64,000 nucleotides of DNA from Balneola sp. (GTDB taxonomy: Bacteria; Bacteroidota; Rhodothermia; Balneolales; Balneolaceae). This document shows positions 1-8,956 of this stretch, one piece after another (position 1 is the first letter of the stretch; every line of letters begins with the position of its first letter). The notes under the pieces were generated by a model. It had not been told where the DNA came from and did not search any database. It saw nothing but the letters and a program-made list of their open reading frames with translations. Position numbers and translations under genes: made by a program. The stretch covers positions 68,314 through 132,313 of the forward strand of contig JAEPPZ010000004.1 in assembly GCA_017640785.1 (NCBI GenBank), in the 5' to 3' direction.

Positions 1-1939
1 TAAAAGGATTTGGATAGTTTTGTTTGAGTGAAAATTCATCTACAGTAACTATACCTTCATCAGAAATAGATGTTGCTTCAGATCCCATAAAAGTCATGAT
101 ACGATTCATTACTTCTTTTCTTACTGAATCTGGATAAATGGTTTCGAATGGAAAACCGAGATAAACAACTTTTCCTGGAATATTTCCATCTTCAAACATT
201 CCTTTAAACTGAATTGCAGCTACTTGTTGAGAACTAACACTTGAATAAATTAGAGATGCATCACTACCATTGGTGGGTGTTAAAACATCAGGATATTGCA
301 CATTATAACTTCCATTTGTGCCATTATCGAAAGTGATAGAGGAAATTCCATCAAAAATTGAGCCTGCAGTGGGTTCAGTGGTATAAAAGGTAGCAGTTTG
401 ATTATTTGGAGTATCTAACTGATAAGTAGCCTTTAAATAATTATGGAAAAATGCTTTGTCGCTAGTACTACCACGGTTATCCAAATCCCATGCAATTTCA
501 GCTCCAGAAACAAATAATGAGCCACCATTCTGCAAAAACGATTTCACCTTAGTTTGTTCTGTATCATTAAACGTTTCGTCAGCGGTACTTTCTGTACCTA
601 AAATCCAGAGAACAATATCATAATCCTCTAAGGAAAGCTGGTCATCAATTATTGCATCATTACTAGTAGCGTCGAACGAATATTCATTTTCGTGAAGCGC
701 TTGACCATGTTCTTTTATAAAATCAAATGTGTTTCCAGAAGTATTTCGATCGAACCCATTAATTACCAATATATTGTTTTGCAACTGATTTGGGACAACA
801 GCTAAAACTTCAGAATAATCGCTTTCTTCAGTTTCTGAAATCGCTTGAATTTTCAGATAATTAACAGTGTTAGGCTCTAATCCTGAAATTTCAAATGAAT
901 TTGTGGTAAATGTTTCGAATTCAGAAAAAAAAACTCCATTCGAACTTAAAAATACTCTGTATGAATTCACTTCAGGGTTTTCTTTTATAATCACCTGAGC
1001 TGTTGTTGAATCGCTAGATATAACACTGATGTTCTTCGGAGGGGTAAGTTCAGAATCACCGGCTAATGGATAATATGGTTTTCTGATTGAGCCTTCATCA
1101 CTGAATAGCGAAGCCATTTCAACATCAGTTAAAACTTCAGTTATGCGACGTGATTGATTATTTATGAGCACACTATCTCGGACTAGTCTAATTCCATGGC
1201 TGTAATCCGCATAAGTTTCACCATGCCCTGCATACACTGGCTGAATAGGACTTCCATTTAAATAATGCCATCCATAAATAACTACTCTGTTACTTGAATT
1301 ACCATAAATACGATTTGAAATGATTACATCTTTTTTGTGTCCGGCAACTAGCGCGCCAAGTGGTTCTTCAGAAAGCTGTTCTGCGCGTTGAGCTTTTACG
1401 GTGATGTTATGATCCCACATAACCGGAATAGTGGTCATTTCTGAGCTTGCTGCAATCGGTGAAGGCGATAATTTAGCTGTGGCTTCACTCCAAATTTGAT
1501 CAACCATTTGTTTGGTTGGAAGAGTGAAAGATAAGCTATCAGCAAGTTTTTGAGCTAAAATGGGTGTCATTGGCATTAAAAAATAATTACTATCAGAGCC
1601 AACAGCCATGTAATCGGGAGTAACGAAATAAGTTACATTGTAAACCGAATCATTAATAGTTTTAGAAATTGAAATAGGAACTAACTCGCGTAGAAAGTCG
1701 GGTACATTTCCAGCAATAATCTGATTATAGATTTCGGCTTCTCTGTTTTCAAGTGATAGATTTTCGATCTGATTTTTAAATTCACTACCTGAAAGAGCTT
1801 CTTGCGGACGAGCAGGAAGAGGAAGTGTTTGCGCAAGAAGAATTTCAGAAGTTCCCAATAAAAGGAGAGAGAGAAATACTAGCTTCAGAAAATTGAAAAT
1901 GTTTTTGGATATAGCCCGTAGCTTTGAATATGAGTTCAT
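1..1939 (-). CDS. Secreted multidomain protein with FN3-like domain and C-terminal sorting motif (3' truncated by window edge)
   Basis: An open frame of 646 codons runs off the left edge. It starts with a signal peptide (hydrophobic segment about residues 17-35, ending LLAQ). A conserved-looking region around residues 150-280 contains AGHKKDV, YGWHYLNG and YSHGIRLV. A fibronectin-III-like stretch follows, then a segment (NILVINGFDRN, VLWILGTES, GGSLFVSGAEIAWDLD) that resembles the glutaminase-like fold C-terminal of xanthan-lyase-type proteins. The last visible residues are FSLKQNYPNPF, the start of a secretion/sorting C-terminal domain common in Balneolota and Ignavibacteria. The ATG at 1939 is the only sensible start. 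Exact function is unknown; carbohydrate-polymer or envelope processing is a guess. Confidence 0.8.
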   Translation of the reverse strand, partial: MNSYSKLRAISKNIFNFLKLVFLSLLLLGTSEILLAQTLPLPARPQEALSGSEFKNQIENLSLENREAEIYNQIIAGNVPDFLRELVPISISKTINDSVYNVTYFVTPDYMAVGSDSNYFLMPMTPILAQKLADSLSFTLPTKQMVDQIWSEATAKLSPSPIAASSEMTTIPVMWDHNITVKAQRAEQLSEEPLGALVAGHKKDVIISNRIYGNSSNRVVIYGWHYLNGSPIQPVYAGHGETYADYSHGIRLVRDSVLINNQSRRITEVLTDVEMASLFSDEGSIRKPYYPLAGDSELTPPKNISVISSDSTTAQVIIKENPEVNSYRVFLSSNGVFFSEFETFTTNSFEISGLEPNTVNYLKIQAISETEESDYSEVLAVVPNQLQNNILVINGFDRNTSGNTFDFIKEHGQALHENEYSFDATSNDAIIDDQLSLEDYDIVLWILGTESTADETFNDTEQTKVKSFLQNGGSLFVSGAEIAWDLDNRGSTSDKAFFHNYLKATYQLDTPNNQTATFYTTEPTAGSIFDGISSITFDNGTNGSYNVQYPDVLTPTNGSDASLIYSSVSSQQVAAIQFKGMFEDGNIPGKVVYLGFPFETIYPDSVRKEVMNRIMTFMGSEATSISDEGIVTVDEFSLKQNYPNPF

Positions 1940-1999
1940 CGAAGTAAATAAATTTATGATGCTTATGAGGTCATAAGAAATACAAAGGAAAGGATAATG

Positions 2000-2073
2000 T
2001 GCGTCCTACTAGATTCGAACTAGTGACCTCTGCAATGTCAATGCAACGCTCTAACCAACTGAGCTAAGGACGC
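2000..2073 (-). tRNA. tRNA-Val (anticodon GAC)
   Basis: On the minus strand the seven-base acceptor arms gcgtcct and aggacgc pair perfectly, followed by discriminator A. The D-arm carries TAGCTCAGTTGGTTAGAGC, the anticodon stem is ttgca/tgcag around loop ttGACat, and the T-arm contains ttcgaat. The anticodon GAC reads valine codons. CCA is not encoded, as the genomic bases after the discriminator are CAT. It sits between the left-edge secreted protein and nusB. Confidence 0.95.
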
Positions 2074-2107
2074 TTTTGAAAGCGAACAAATATAATGAGA
2101 TTTATGC

Positions 2108-2137
2108 TTTAGGTAAAAGTTAGTTTTCGTATCTTTA
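2108..2137 (+). promoter_or_regulatory. Possible Bacteroidetes-type promoter of nusB
   Basis: TTTA, 18 bases, then TATCTTTA lies 26 bases upstream of the nusB ATG. This fits the -33/-7 pattern (TTTG ... TAnnTTTG) of the primary sigma factor in the Bacteroidota lineage, with two deviations. The clearer example near 61842 has the same 18-base spacer. Confidence 0.45.
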
Positions 2138-2162
2138 CAGCTCATTAAAATTGTTATTTGGC

Positions 2163-2624
2163 ATGATCAACCGCAGACACGTTCGGGAAACTGTACTTCA
2201 GGCACTTTACGCACTCAAACAGAGTGGCGATTCAGTTCAATATATAACTGATTCTGTTATAAAAGATGCACTTGGAACCGAAAAAGAAGCTAGGCGTTTC
2301 GCAGAAAAGCTCTTTTTCAGAACTTTAGAAAATGAGCCTGAATTAGATGAGGTGATCATTAAGCATATCAAAAACTGGGAAATTCAACGATTGGCATTGA
2401 TAGATCGTCTGATCCTTAAAATGGCTTTATGTGAATTTCTTTATTTCGATGAAATCCCTACTAAAGTAACTATTAATGAAGCTATCGAGATCGCAAAAAA
2501 ATTCTCTACAGGAAAGTCAGGACGTTTTGTGAATGGAATTCTGGACGCTTCATTAGAAGACCTGTCAAAATCTGACAGAATTAATAAAAAGGGCAGGGGC
2601 TTAATCGATCATACTGTCAAATAA
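2163..2624 (+). CDS. nusB: Transcription antitermination factor NusB
   Basis: A 153-residue all-helical protein starting MINRRHVRETVLQALYAL, the typical NusB N-terminus (arginine-rich RNA-binding helix). Conserved family segments include DRLILKMALCEF and VTINEAIEIAKKFS followed by GRFVNGILD near the C-terminus. NusB binds boxA RNA with S10 (NusE) and supports rRNA antitermination. The frame can be extended four codons upstream to a TTG, but the ATG at 2163 matches the family start. ychF follows after 37 bases and may be co-transcribed. Confidence 0.95.
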   Translation: MINRRHVRETVLQALYALKQSGDSVQYITDSVIKDALGTEKEARRFAEKLFFRTLENEPELDEVIIKHIKNWEIQRLALIDRLILKMALCEFLYFDEIPTKVTINEAIEIAKKFSTGKSGRFVNGILDASLEDLSKSDRINKKGRGLIDHTVK

Positions 2625-2661
2625 CCCTTCTATCAAGATCTAACTTACACAAGTAAATACT

Positions 2662-3756
2662 ATGAGTTTAAAATGTGGCATAGTTGGTTTGCCAAATGTT
2701 GGAAAATCAACGCTTTTTAATGCACTAAGTAATGCAGGAGCCGAGTCCGCTAATTTTCCGTTTTGTACAATCGATCCAAACGTTGGATTAGTGCCAGTCC
2801 CGGATGCTAGGTTAACTAAATTGGCAACTCTTGCAAGTTCTGCAAATGTAATTCCTACCACTATTGAGTTTGTTGATATAGCCGGTTTGGTAAAAGGGGC
2901 TTCCGAAGGAAAAGGAAAAGGAAATGCATTTCTGTCTCATATTCGAGAAGTGGATCTGATAATTCATGTAGTACGTTGTTTTGATGACGATGATATCATT
3001 CATGTGGAAGGTGGGATTGATCCCGACAGAGATATCACCATTATTGAAGAGGAACTGATTCTCAAAGATCTTGAAAGCATTGAAAAGAGAGTTGAGAATC
3101 TAAAGAAACAATCCAAAAGTGGAGACAAAGCAATGAAGGCTCAGCTTGAAGTTGCGGAACGTCTCAGGGAACACTTAGAAAATGGTAAATCAGCACGCTT
3201 GTTCGAAGTGACTCCTGAAGAAAAAGTGGCATATAATGATTTGATGCTGCTTTCAAGTAAACAAGTGTTATATGCTTGCAATGTTTCAGAGACTGATCTG
3301 GATAGCGGAAACGAATATGTAGATACAGTGAAGTCTATTGCTGCAAAGCACGATGATGAGATCGTTATGTTCTGTGCTAAAATTGAAGCCGAGATCGCAG
3401 AATTAGATCCTGATGAAAAGGAAATGTTTCTTGAGGAACTTGGATTAAAAAGTGCTGGCCTAGACCGTTTGATAAATTCTGCTTATAAGGAACTTGGATT
3501 AATAACCTATTTCACTGTCGGACCAAAGGAAGCAAGAGCATGGACGATTAAGAAAGGAACAAAAGCTCCACAAGCCGCCGGTGTTATTCACACAGATTTT
3601 GAAAGAGGTTTTATCAGAGCTGAGACCATTTCATATGATGATTATGAAAAATATGAAACTGAGAAAGCTGCTAAAGAAGCCGGAAGAATGAGACAGGAAG
3701 GAAAGGAATATGTAGTAAGTGACGGAGATGTAATGTTATTTAGATTTAATGTTTAG
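2662..3756 (+). CDS. ychF: Redox-regulated ATPase / ribosome-binding GTPase-like YchF (OBG family)
   Basis: 364 residues, the normal YchF length. Walker A GLPNVGKST lies at residues 9-17, with the family signature NFPFCTIDPNVG just after it and DIAGLVKGASEGKGKGNAFL as switch II. The C-terminal TGS domain begins near residue 280 (LITYFTVGPKEARAWTI) and ends with the conserved GKEYVVSDGDVMLFRFNV-type tail. YchF is a universally conserved ribosome-associated P-loop NTPase that prefers ATP and is linked to stress responses and translation. Confidence 0.97.
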   Translation: MSLKCGIVGLPNVGKSTLFNALSNAGAESANFPFCTIDPNVGLVPVPDARLTKLATLASSANVIPTTIEFVDIAGLVKGASEGKGKGNAFLSHIREVDLIIHVVRCFDDDDIIHVEGGIDPDRDITIIEEELILKDLESIEKRVENLKKQSKSGDKAMKAQLEVAERLREHLENGKSARLFEVTPEEKVAYNDLMLLSSKQVLYACNVSETDLDSGNEYVDTVKSIAAKHDDEIVMFCAKIEAEIAELDPDEKEMFLEELGLKSAGLDRLINSAYKELGLITYFTVGPKEARAWTIKKGTKAPQAAGVIHTDFERGFIRAETISYDDYEKYETEKAAKEAGRMRQEGKEYVVSDGDVMLFRFNV

Positions 3757-3799
3757 AAACCAGATATACATTATTTTTATATGGAATTAATTTAAATAC

Positions 3800-4816
3800 A
3801 TGACAAAAAAGCTTAGCTATTTACTCTTATTATTTTTGGTCGTTGGTTGCGAACCGACCAAGGACGATACAATAATAATCGATCTTGGAAAGGTCTTTGT
3901 ATCAAGTAATACACAATCCAGAATCGGTATATTTAACTTTTCAGATCTGGATAATAAAGTTCTTGTTCAGTATGAAATAACTACTGATGATGCTGAAGGA
4001 ATCTATTATGACAATACCAGAGATATTGTATATCAAGCGGATAGGGAAAATAACAGGATTAACGCCTACAATCGATTGTCTACAAATGAAGCAAGCTCAG
4101 GGATACTGCCCAGTGCAATAAGCACTTCAGATTTTAGTAACCCAAGAGGTCTCACATCTGACAAGAATATTGCTATTGTAGCACAAGACGCCTCCGATGA
4201 TAACGGGCAACAGAACGCCTTACTTATGTATGACATAAGTGCTAATGAGATCATTCTAAGAAATCAATTTACTGTTGATTTTGCATTATGGGATATCCAA
4301 TTAGTAGGTAATACGCTATATGCTGTCGAAGATGGAACAGACAGTTTAGCTGTGTTTAATAATTTTTTTGGAAACTCGGATGGGCAAGTTACTCCCGATT
4401 TTAAGATAAGTATTGAGGGGATTGTAAGAACTCATGGATTATATTATTCACTTTCGGAAGATCTGATGGTTATGACTGATATTGGAGATGAGGCTTCCGG
4501 AATCGGGGACGGTCAAATTGTAATAATAGAAGACTTTAATCTGAAACTCTCAGCTGCACTTCAAGAACCGGAAAAGACCATTTCCAGAAATGACATGATT
4601 TTTATTAATGGAGAAAACACAACTCTTCAAAATCCTGTAGACGTTGTATATCATTCAACAGCAAATAGAATTATAGTGGCAGAACGTACCACAAATGGAG
4701 GTATGCTTCTTGCCTTCGAATATCCGGATCAAGTTGAATCTTCAAATGCGTTCAATATAACTCCTTCTTATTCAGTTAGTTACAACGGGATTTCTAGCTT
4801 ATACATCAATCAATAA
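3800..4816 (+). CDS. Propeller-like lipoprotein, first tandem paralogue
   Basis: 338 residues with a lipoprotein signal peptide (lipobox LVVGC, Cys at about residue 17). The body has repeated beta-rich units such as FVSSNTQSRIGIFNFSD, GIYYDNTRDIVYQADRENNRI and DVVYHSTANRIIVAERTTNGG, which look like blades of a six- or seven-bladed beta-propeller of the NHL/YVTN type. The next gene is clearly a paralogue, sharing FVSSNT, LWDIQ, DTLAV/DSLAV-NNF, GIVRTH and SDIGD. No enzymatic motif is visible; envelope location is inferred from the lipobox. Confidence 0.85.
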   Translation: MTKKLSYLLLLFLVVGCEPTKDDTIIIDLGKVFVSSNTQSRIGIFNFSDLDNKVLVQYEITTDDAEGIYYDNTRDIVYQADRENNRINAYNRLSTNEASSGILPSAISTSDFSNPRGLTSDKNIAIVAQDASDDNGQQNALLMYDISANEIILRNQFTVDFALWDIQLVGNTLYAVEDGTDSLAVFNNFFGNSDGQVTPDFKISIEGIVRTHGLYYSLSEDLMVMTDIGDEASGIGDGQIVIIEDFNLKLSAALQEPEKTISRNDMIFINGENTTLQNPVDVVYHSTANRIIVAERTTNGGMLLAFEYPDQVESSNAFNITPSYSVSYNGISSLYINQ

Positions 4817-4888
4817 GATTATAAATCTAAAATATCTTCTAATACGTATGTTAAAGAAGATTGATAAACAAAAAATAACTGGGACACT

Positions 4889-5893
4889 ATGAAAACAAAT
4901 AAACTAACAACTTTAATCATTTTATTTTTTGGGGTTTCTTTTCTTTCATGTGGAAGTGGGGATGATAACGGAGATTTAACTACAGAGTTTGGAGCTGTAT
5001 TTGTATCAAGTAACACAACTCCGGTGGTAGGGATATATGATTTCTCATCATCATCAGTAAGTTCTGTACAGTTTGGGTTGAGTTCTACAGATTCTGATGG
5101 AATTATATACAGTTCTGATTCCGATGAATTGTACATTGCATCAAGATCTAATAACAGAGTTGAAGTATATACCAATTTAAAAGAAACAGAAGCATCATTA
5201 AATCTTAATCTGGCATTTAGCAGCAGTCAGGATTTTGTAAATGCGAGAAAAATGGCTTCATCAGGAAACAAACTTGTAGTGTCGCAGGATGCTTCTGATG
5301 GAAACAATCAAACAAACGCTTTTTATGTATATGAAGTAGGAGGTAACGCAGCTACTTTATCAAATACATATACTACTGATATTCATCTTTGGGACATTCA
5401 ATTTTCAGGAAACAGTTTGTATGCCATCCAGGATAATTCAGATACTCTTGCTGTGTATAATAATTTTCTCAGTAACTCAGATGGTTTAGTATCTCCAAGC
5501 ATCAAAGTACAAATTGAAGGTATTGTTCGAACACATGCATTATACTATTCAGCTTCTACGGATATAATGTTTTTAAGTGATATCGGTGACGCAGCAAGCG
5601 ATAGTGATGGAGCTATTCACGTAATAAATAATTTTAGTTCTAAGTTTAGCGCTGCAGGAAATAACGGAACGATTTCATTATCAGATCAAATTGTTATCGA
5701 AGGAAGTAGTACCGAATTAGGGAATCCTGTTGGATTGGCTTATGATAACGAAGCGCAAAAGATCTATGTAGCAGAAAGAGCTGTTGATGGAGGAAAGCTT
5801 CTTGAATTTGATCTTCCTTCAACTAACGGAAACGCTTCTCCAACGTTCTCTCAAAACTTTGCAGGAGCTGCAGCTGTTTATTTAGCTAACTAA
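4889..5893 (+). CDS. Propeller-like lipoprotein, second tandem paralogue
   Basis: 334 residues, with lipobox SFLSC after a short hydrophobic segment and a Gly/Asp-rich linker. Blade-like repeats match the upstream gene through the full length (GIVRTHALYYSAS, SNNRVEVYTNL, IYVAERAVDGGKLLEFD), so the pair arose by tandem duplication. The spacing of 72 bases and common orientation suggest one transcript, which ends at the strong hairpin at 5928-5957. Function unknown; surface or periplasmic binding protein is a reasonable guess. Confidence 0.85.
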   Translation: MKTNKLTTLIILFFGVSFLSCGSGDDNGDLTTEFGAVFVSSNTTPVVGIYDFSSSSVSSVQFGLSSTDSDGIIYSSDSDELYIASRSNNRVEVYTNLKETEASLNLNLAFSSSQDFVNARKMASSGNKLVVSQDASDGNNQTNAFYVYEVGGNAATLSNTYTTDIHLWDIQFSGNSLYAIQDNSDTLAVYNNFLSNSDGLVSPSIKVQIEGIVRTHALYYSASTDIMFLSDIGDAASDSDGAIHVINNFSSKFSAAGNNGTISLSDQIVIEGSSTELGNPVGLAYDNEAQKIYVAERAVDGGKLLEFDLPSTNGNASPTFSQNFAGAAAVYLAN

Positions 5894-5927
5894 CGGATAA
5901 GGGGCAATAATAAAATTATATTGTAAT

Positions 5928-5957
5928 AAAGGGATGCTTTAAAGCGTCCCTTTTTTT
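5928..5957. terminator. Bidirectional intrinsic terminator
   Basis: The arms gggatgcttt (5931-5940) and aaagcgtccc (5941-5950) pair over ten positions with one G-U, and are flanked by an A-run on the left and a T-run on the right. It lies between the forward lipoprotein pair and the converging reverse barrel gene, so it can end both transcripts. Confidence 0.9.
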
Positions 5958-5959
5958 GT

Positions 5960-7210
5960 TTAGAAGAATGAGGCTAGCTGAATTCTTAAGGCATATTCGG
6001 ATAGGTCAAAATCACCCTGATCTGAAAAAGAAGCTTTCAGTAATATATTTGGAGCTAGTTTATAGCCAAAAACAGCTGTCAGTCTGGATACATCTTCATC
6101 CCAATTTCTGAAAATATATTCAGGTTCATCATCAGGTTGGTTTTCGTCATAATTGGGGTTATCAAATGCGACATCATCCAAAAAGGCAAGATGTTCAGCT
6201 CGCAAAGCAATGTAGCTTCCGGTAACACCTGGTAGTTCGTATTTGAAATCAATATTCCCTGAAATATTACTCAGATTATAATCACATAAGTTACCGCCAC
6301 AACTTTCATCAAACTGGTTGGAAATAAATCCGGTGGTTTTCCATTTTGAGTAAATGATCTCACCAATTATTTCGAAGTAAGTAAAAGCTATCTTTGTGTC
6401 GGTACCAAGTAGCAACTGATAGTATTTTTGAAAGCTTTCGTCGGTTCTTACAGAATTATTGAGAGGGTCAGCTTGCATAAAATTTCCAAAACTGAAAGAG
6501 AAGCCTTGCTCCCAAAAAATTGAAGTTCTGTAAAACAGCCGTGATGTTAAAGCCAAATTTGGCAGGGTAGAGCGGTCACGAATCGTCATTGGAGTGCCAT
6601 TTGTAATCGCTGCATCCAGAAACATTTTATCTTTTTTGATTTCCCATGAGGCGCCAATACCATTTGTATATCCCGCAAAATAGAGGGTAGGAAGCCCCAC
6701 ATCACCTTCTTCGTATTCGGCATTTGTATTATTACCGGCTTCAGGCCAAAATCCTCTGATATCCGAAATATTAGTAAAGTAACTATAAGCCAAAGGATGT
6801 TGAACAAAAACTCTATCTGTAGACAACTGTCTTTTTGTATAGAATCCGAATGGAGATATAAATCTACCAACTCTGATCACATAAGGATTATCCGGGTTAT
6901 CCCAGGTCAGACTCGCCAGGGAAATTCGGGGTGGATTAAGTTTTCCACTTCCCCATGTATCTAATTGAATTCTGCTTTCAAAGAAAATTTGATCAGTAAT
7001 GGGAGCGAAAAGAAAAGCATTCAGTTGTGTTACAGAGAAATTATAGTTTTGAAACTTCTTGGGAATTCCATTAGCAATGAATTTTGAATGTTCTCCACCA
7101 CCTGATAACTCCAGATCTAAGGCCCCATTCAATTGAATCTGTGCAAAACTCGGTACTGATAAAAAGTAGAGTAAAAGAAATGTACCAATAAAGATTTTGA
7201 TTGAATTCAT
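5960..7210 (-). CDS. Outer-membrane beta-barrel (porin-like), third gene of cupredoxin/cyclase module copy 1
   Basis: 416 residues from ATG 7210. The frame is open further upstream, but MNSIKIFIGTFLLLYFLSVPSFAQ is a clean signal peptide starting there. The mature part is a string of alternating beta strands ending in Phe-Phe (QLASFF), as expected for BAM-assembled barrels. A conserved stretch RVGRFISPFGFYTKR is matched by AGRFITPYGSYSNK in the module-2 barrel at 21197-22429. The gene lies 34 bases behind the cyclase stop and ends at the terminator at 5928-5957. Solute specificity cannot be read from sequence. Confidence 0.85.
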   Translation of the reverse strand: MNSIKIFIGTFLLLYFLSVPSFAQIQLNGALDLELSGGGEHSKFIANGIPKKFQNYNFSVTQLNAFLFAPITDQIFFESRIQLDTWGSGKLNPPRISLASLTWDNPDNPYVIRVGRFISPFGFYTKRQLSTDRVFVQHPLAYSYFTNISDIRGFWPEAGNNTNAEYEEGDVGLPTLYFAGYTNGIGASWEIKKDKMFLDAAITNGTPMTIRDRSTLPNLALTSRLFYRTSIFWEQGFSFSFGNFMQADPLNNSVRTDESFQKYYQLLLGTDTKIAFTYFEIIGEIIYSKWKTTGFISNQFDESCGGNLCDYNLSNISGNIDFKYELPGVTGSYIALRAEHLAFLDDVAFDNPNYDENQPDDEPEYIFRNWDEDVSRLTAVFGYKLAPNILLKASFSDQGDFDLSEYALRIQLASFF

Positions 7211-7244
7211 AATAGAAAAGTTTTTATCTAAAATTTTAGTATAA

Positions 7245-8954
7245 CTATAGAGAGTGTTGTTGTAAATGATAAAGAACCTCTGAAACTTCAACGGAATCCT
7301 TAAATCCTTTTAGTTCCTGTGTTCCAATCCCTCTAAAACTTAGCCCTTCTATTTCATGGCTATATTGGCTTATCAAATTTTTAGGAATTAAAATTTGACC
7401 GTCTTTAGCAGAAGAACATAAACGGGCACATAAGTTTACTTCAGACCCAATTACTGTATAATCCATACGTTCCTTGGCTCCCATATTCCCAAGAATCACT
7501 TTACCATAATTTATGCCTATTCCAATACCATCAAAGAACTCGTTGAGTTCATTATCGGACTTAAAATCTTTTTGAATTTCAATCGCTGCATTAATTGCAG
7601 CTTTTAATGAGTCGACACCTGCAAATAAGGCGATCAAAGAATCTCCGACATATTTATCAATTGACCCTTTATGCAAAAGTACAGTATCAGCTTGTTTTCC
7701 GAGGGTTTTGTTCAGTTTTTCAAGAAACTCCTCAGGTGTAGAAGTTGAAATTTTAGAAGTAGAACCTCTAATATCAGTAAAAAGAATTGCGAGTTCCTGG
7801 AAGGAAGCTTTTTCGTCCAGATCTACGGTTTGTTTTTCCTGTATCATTTTTAAAGTATGATCACCCACATATTTAGTAAGTGCAAAACGTTCACGTAATC
7901 CCTGTATCATCTCATTAAACGTTTTTGTAAGAATACCTACTTCATCTTGAGAATTTGATTGAACTTCAACATCCAGGTCACCTTCTCTTACTTTAAGCAT
8001 AGCTTTGGTAAGTCTCTGAATGGGTCCTGAAAAAGCTCCTGCAATGATAAAAGCAATGGGAACGATAACCAGAAAACTAGAAGCTGCAATCAGTAAAATA
8101 TTTTGCTGAATGGTACCTAGAATTTCAAATTGTACATCAACCGGAACATAAGCGAGATAATACGCTCTCTCTTCAGTTCCTAAAGGACTTATAAATGCTA
8201 GCACTTCCTTATCATTTAAGTTTGCTCTGAAAGGTGTACTTATTTCTAAATTTGAAGTCAGCGAATCAACTAATTCTTTTTTCGAATTAACAAATTGACT
8301 GTAGATAGTCATGTTCTCGTCTACATTGGAATAAGCAATGGGATTTTCATCCAAAAACATGATCACATCAAGTGGAGTATTTTGCTTAAGTAAACGAGCC
8401 TCAGAATCTTGAAATTTAGTGCCTAATGTAGTTGTTCCAATAATTGTGTTACCGGCATAAATTGGAATTGTTACAATCTGAAAGAGCTCTCCATCCACAG
8501 CCCACAGTCGGGGCCATTCAATATTTATAGGAGGTTCAATTCCATTTAATGCATTTTGAACACTTCTCCTAGATGAGATATTTGAACCGGCTCGTTCTTG
8601 ATTATTCAGCCATGCAAGAACATCACCATCACTATTTGTTACTACAAAAAGATCTGTTTTAATGAAGAGAGCAAATTCATTAACGGTAAAATTTACTGAA
8701 GCTGGATCATTCAGTTCAACATTAGCTTTATAAGTCGAGTTTTCGCTTATAAGATAAGATGATTCAACTAAACGGTCGTACTGTAGAGTTTGCTGTTGTT
8801 TAAAAAATCCCTGAAGCTGGCTAAAATCCAGGACAATATCTTCATTCAGCGTTTTGGAAAATGTGTTGTTTACAGCAGTTAAAACCGTGACAAGAACGAT
8901 CAGTGTTAAACCGATCAGGAGAATGATTAATTTAGTGCTTATTCTTAAACTCAA
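7245..8954 (-). CDS. Receptor-type class III adenylate/guanylate cyclase with extracytoplasmic sensor and HAMP, module copy 1
   Basis: 569 residues. TM1 is at about 8-30, a periplasmic region of about 250 residues resembling a Cache-type sensor follows, TM2 is at about 283-308, HAMP at about 308-360, and the catalytic domain at about 385-560. The catalytic set is complete: metal-binding D394 (FTDIRG) and D438 (KYVGD), substrate-selecting K434, D498 and T500 (MDYT), and N507/R511. K plus D/T is the adenylyl cyclase pattern, so the product is probably cAMP. The start codon is TTG (8954), directly behind the cupredoxin stop, which suggests translational coupling. A second copy lies at 22431-24224. 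Confidence 0.93.
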   Translation of the reverse strand: MSLRISTKLIILLIGLTLIVLVTVLTAVNNTFSKTLNEDIVLDFSQLQGFFKQQQTLQYDRLVESSYLISENSTYKANVELNDPASVNFTVNEFALFIKTDLFVVTNSDGDVLAWLNNQERAGSNISSRRSVQNALNGIEPPINIEWPRLWAVDGELFQIVTIPIYAGNTIIGTTTLGTKFQDSEARLLKQNTPLDVIMFLDENPIAYSNVDENMTIYSQFVNSKKELVDSLTSNLEISTPFRANLNDKEVLAFISPLGTEERAYYLAYVPVDVQFEILGTIQQNILLIAASSFLVIVPIAFIIAGAFSGPIQRLTKAMLKVREGDLDVEVQSNSQDEVGILTKTFNEMIQGLRERFALTKYVGDHTLKMIQEKQTVDLDEKASFQELAILFTDIRGSTSKISTSTPEEFLEKLNKTLGKQADTVLLHKGSIDKYVGDSLIALFAGVDSLKAAINAAIEIQKDFKSDNELNEFFDGIGIGINYGKVILGNMGAKERMDYTVIGSEVNLCARLCSSAKDGQILIPKNLISQYSHEIEGLSFRGIGTQELKGFKDSVEVSEVLYHLQQHSL

Positions 8955-8956
8955 AA

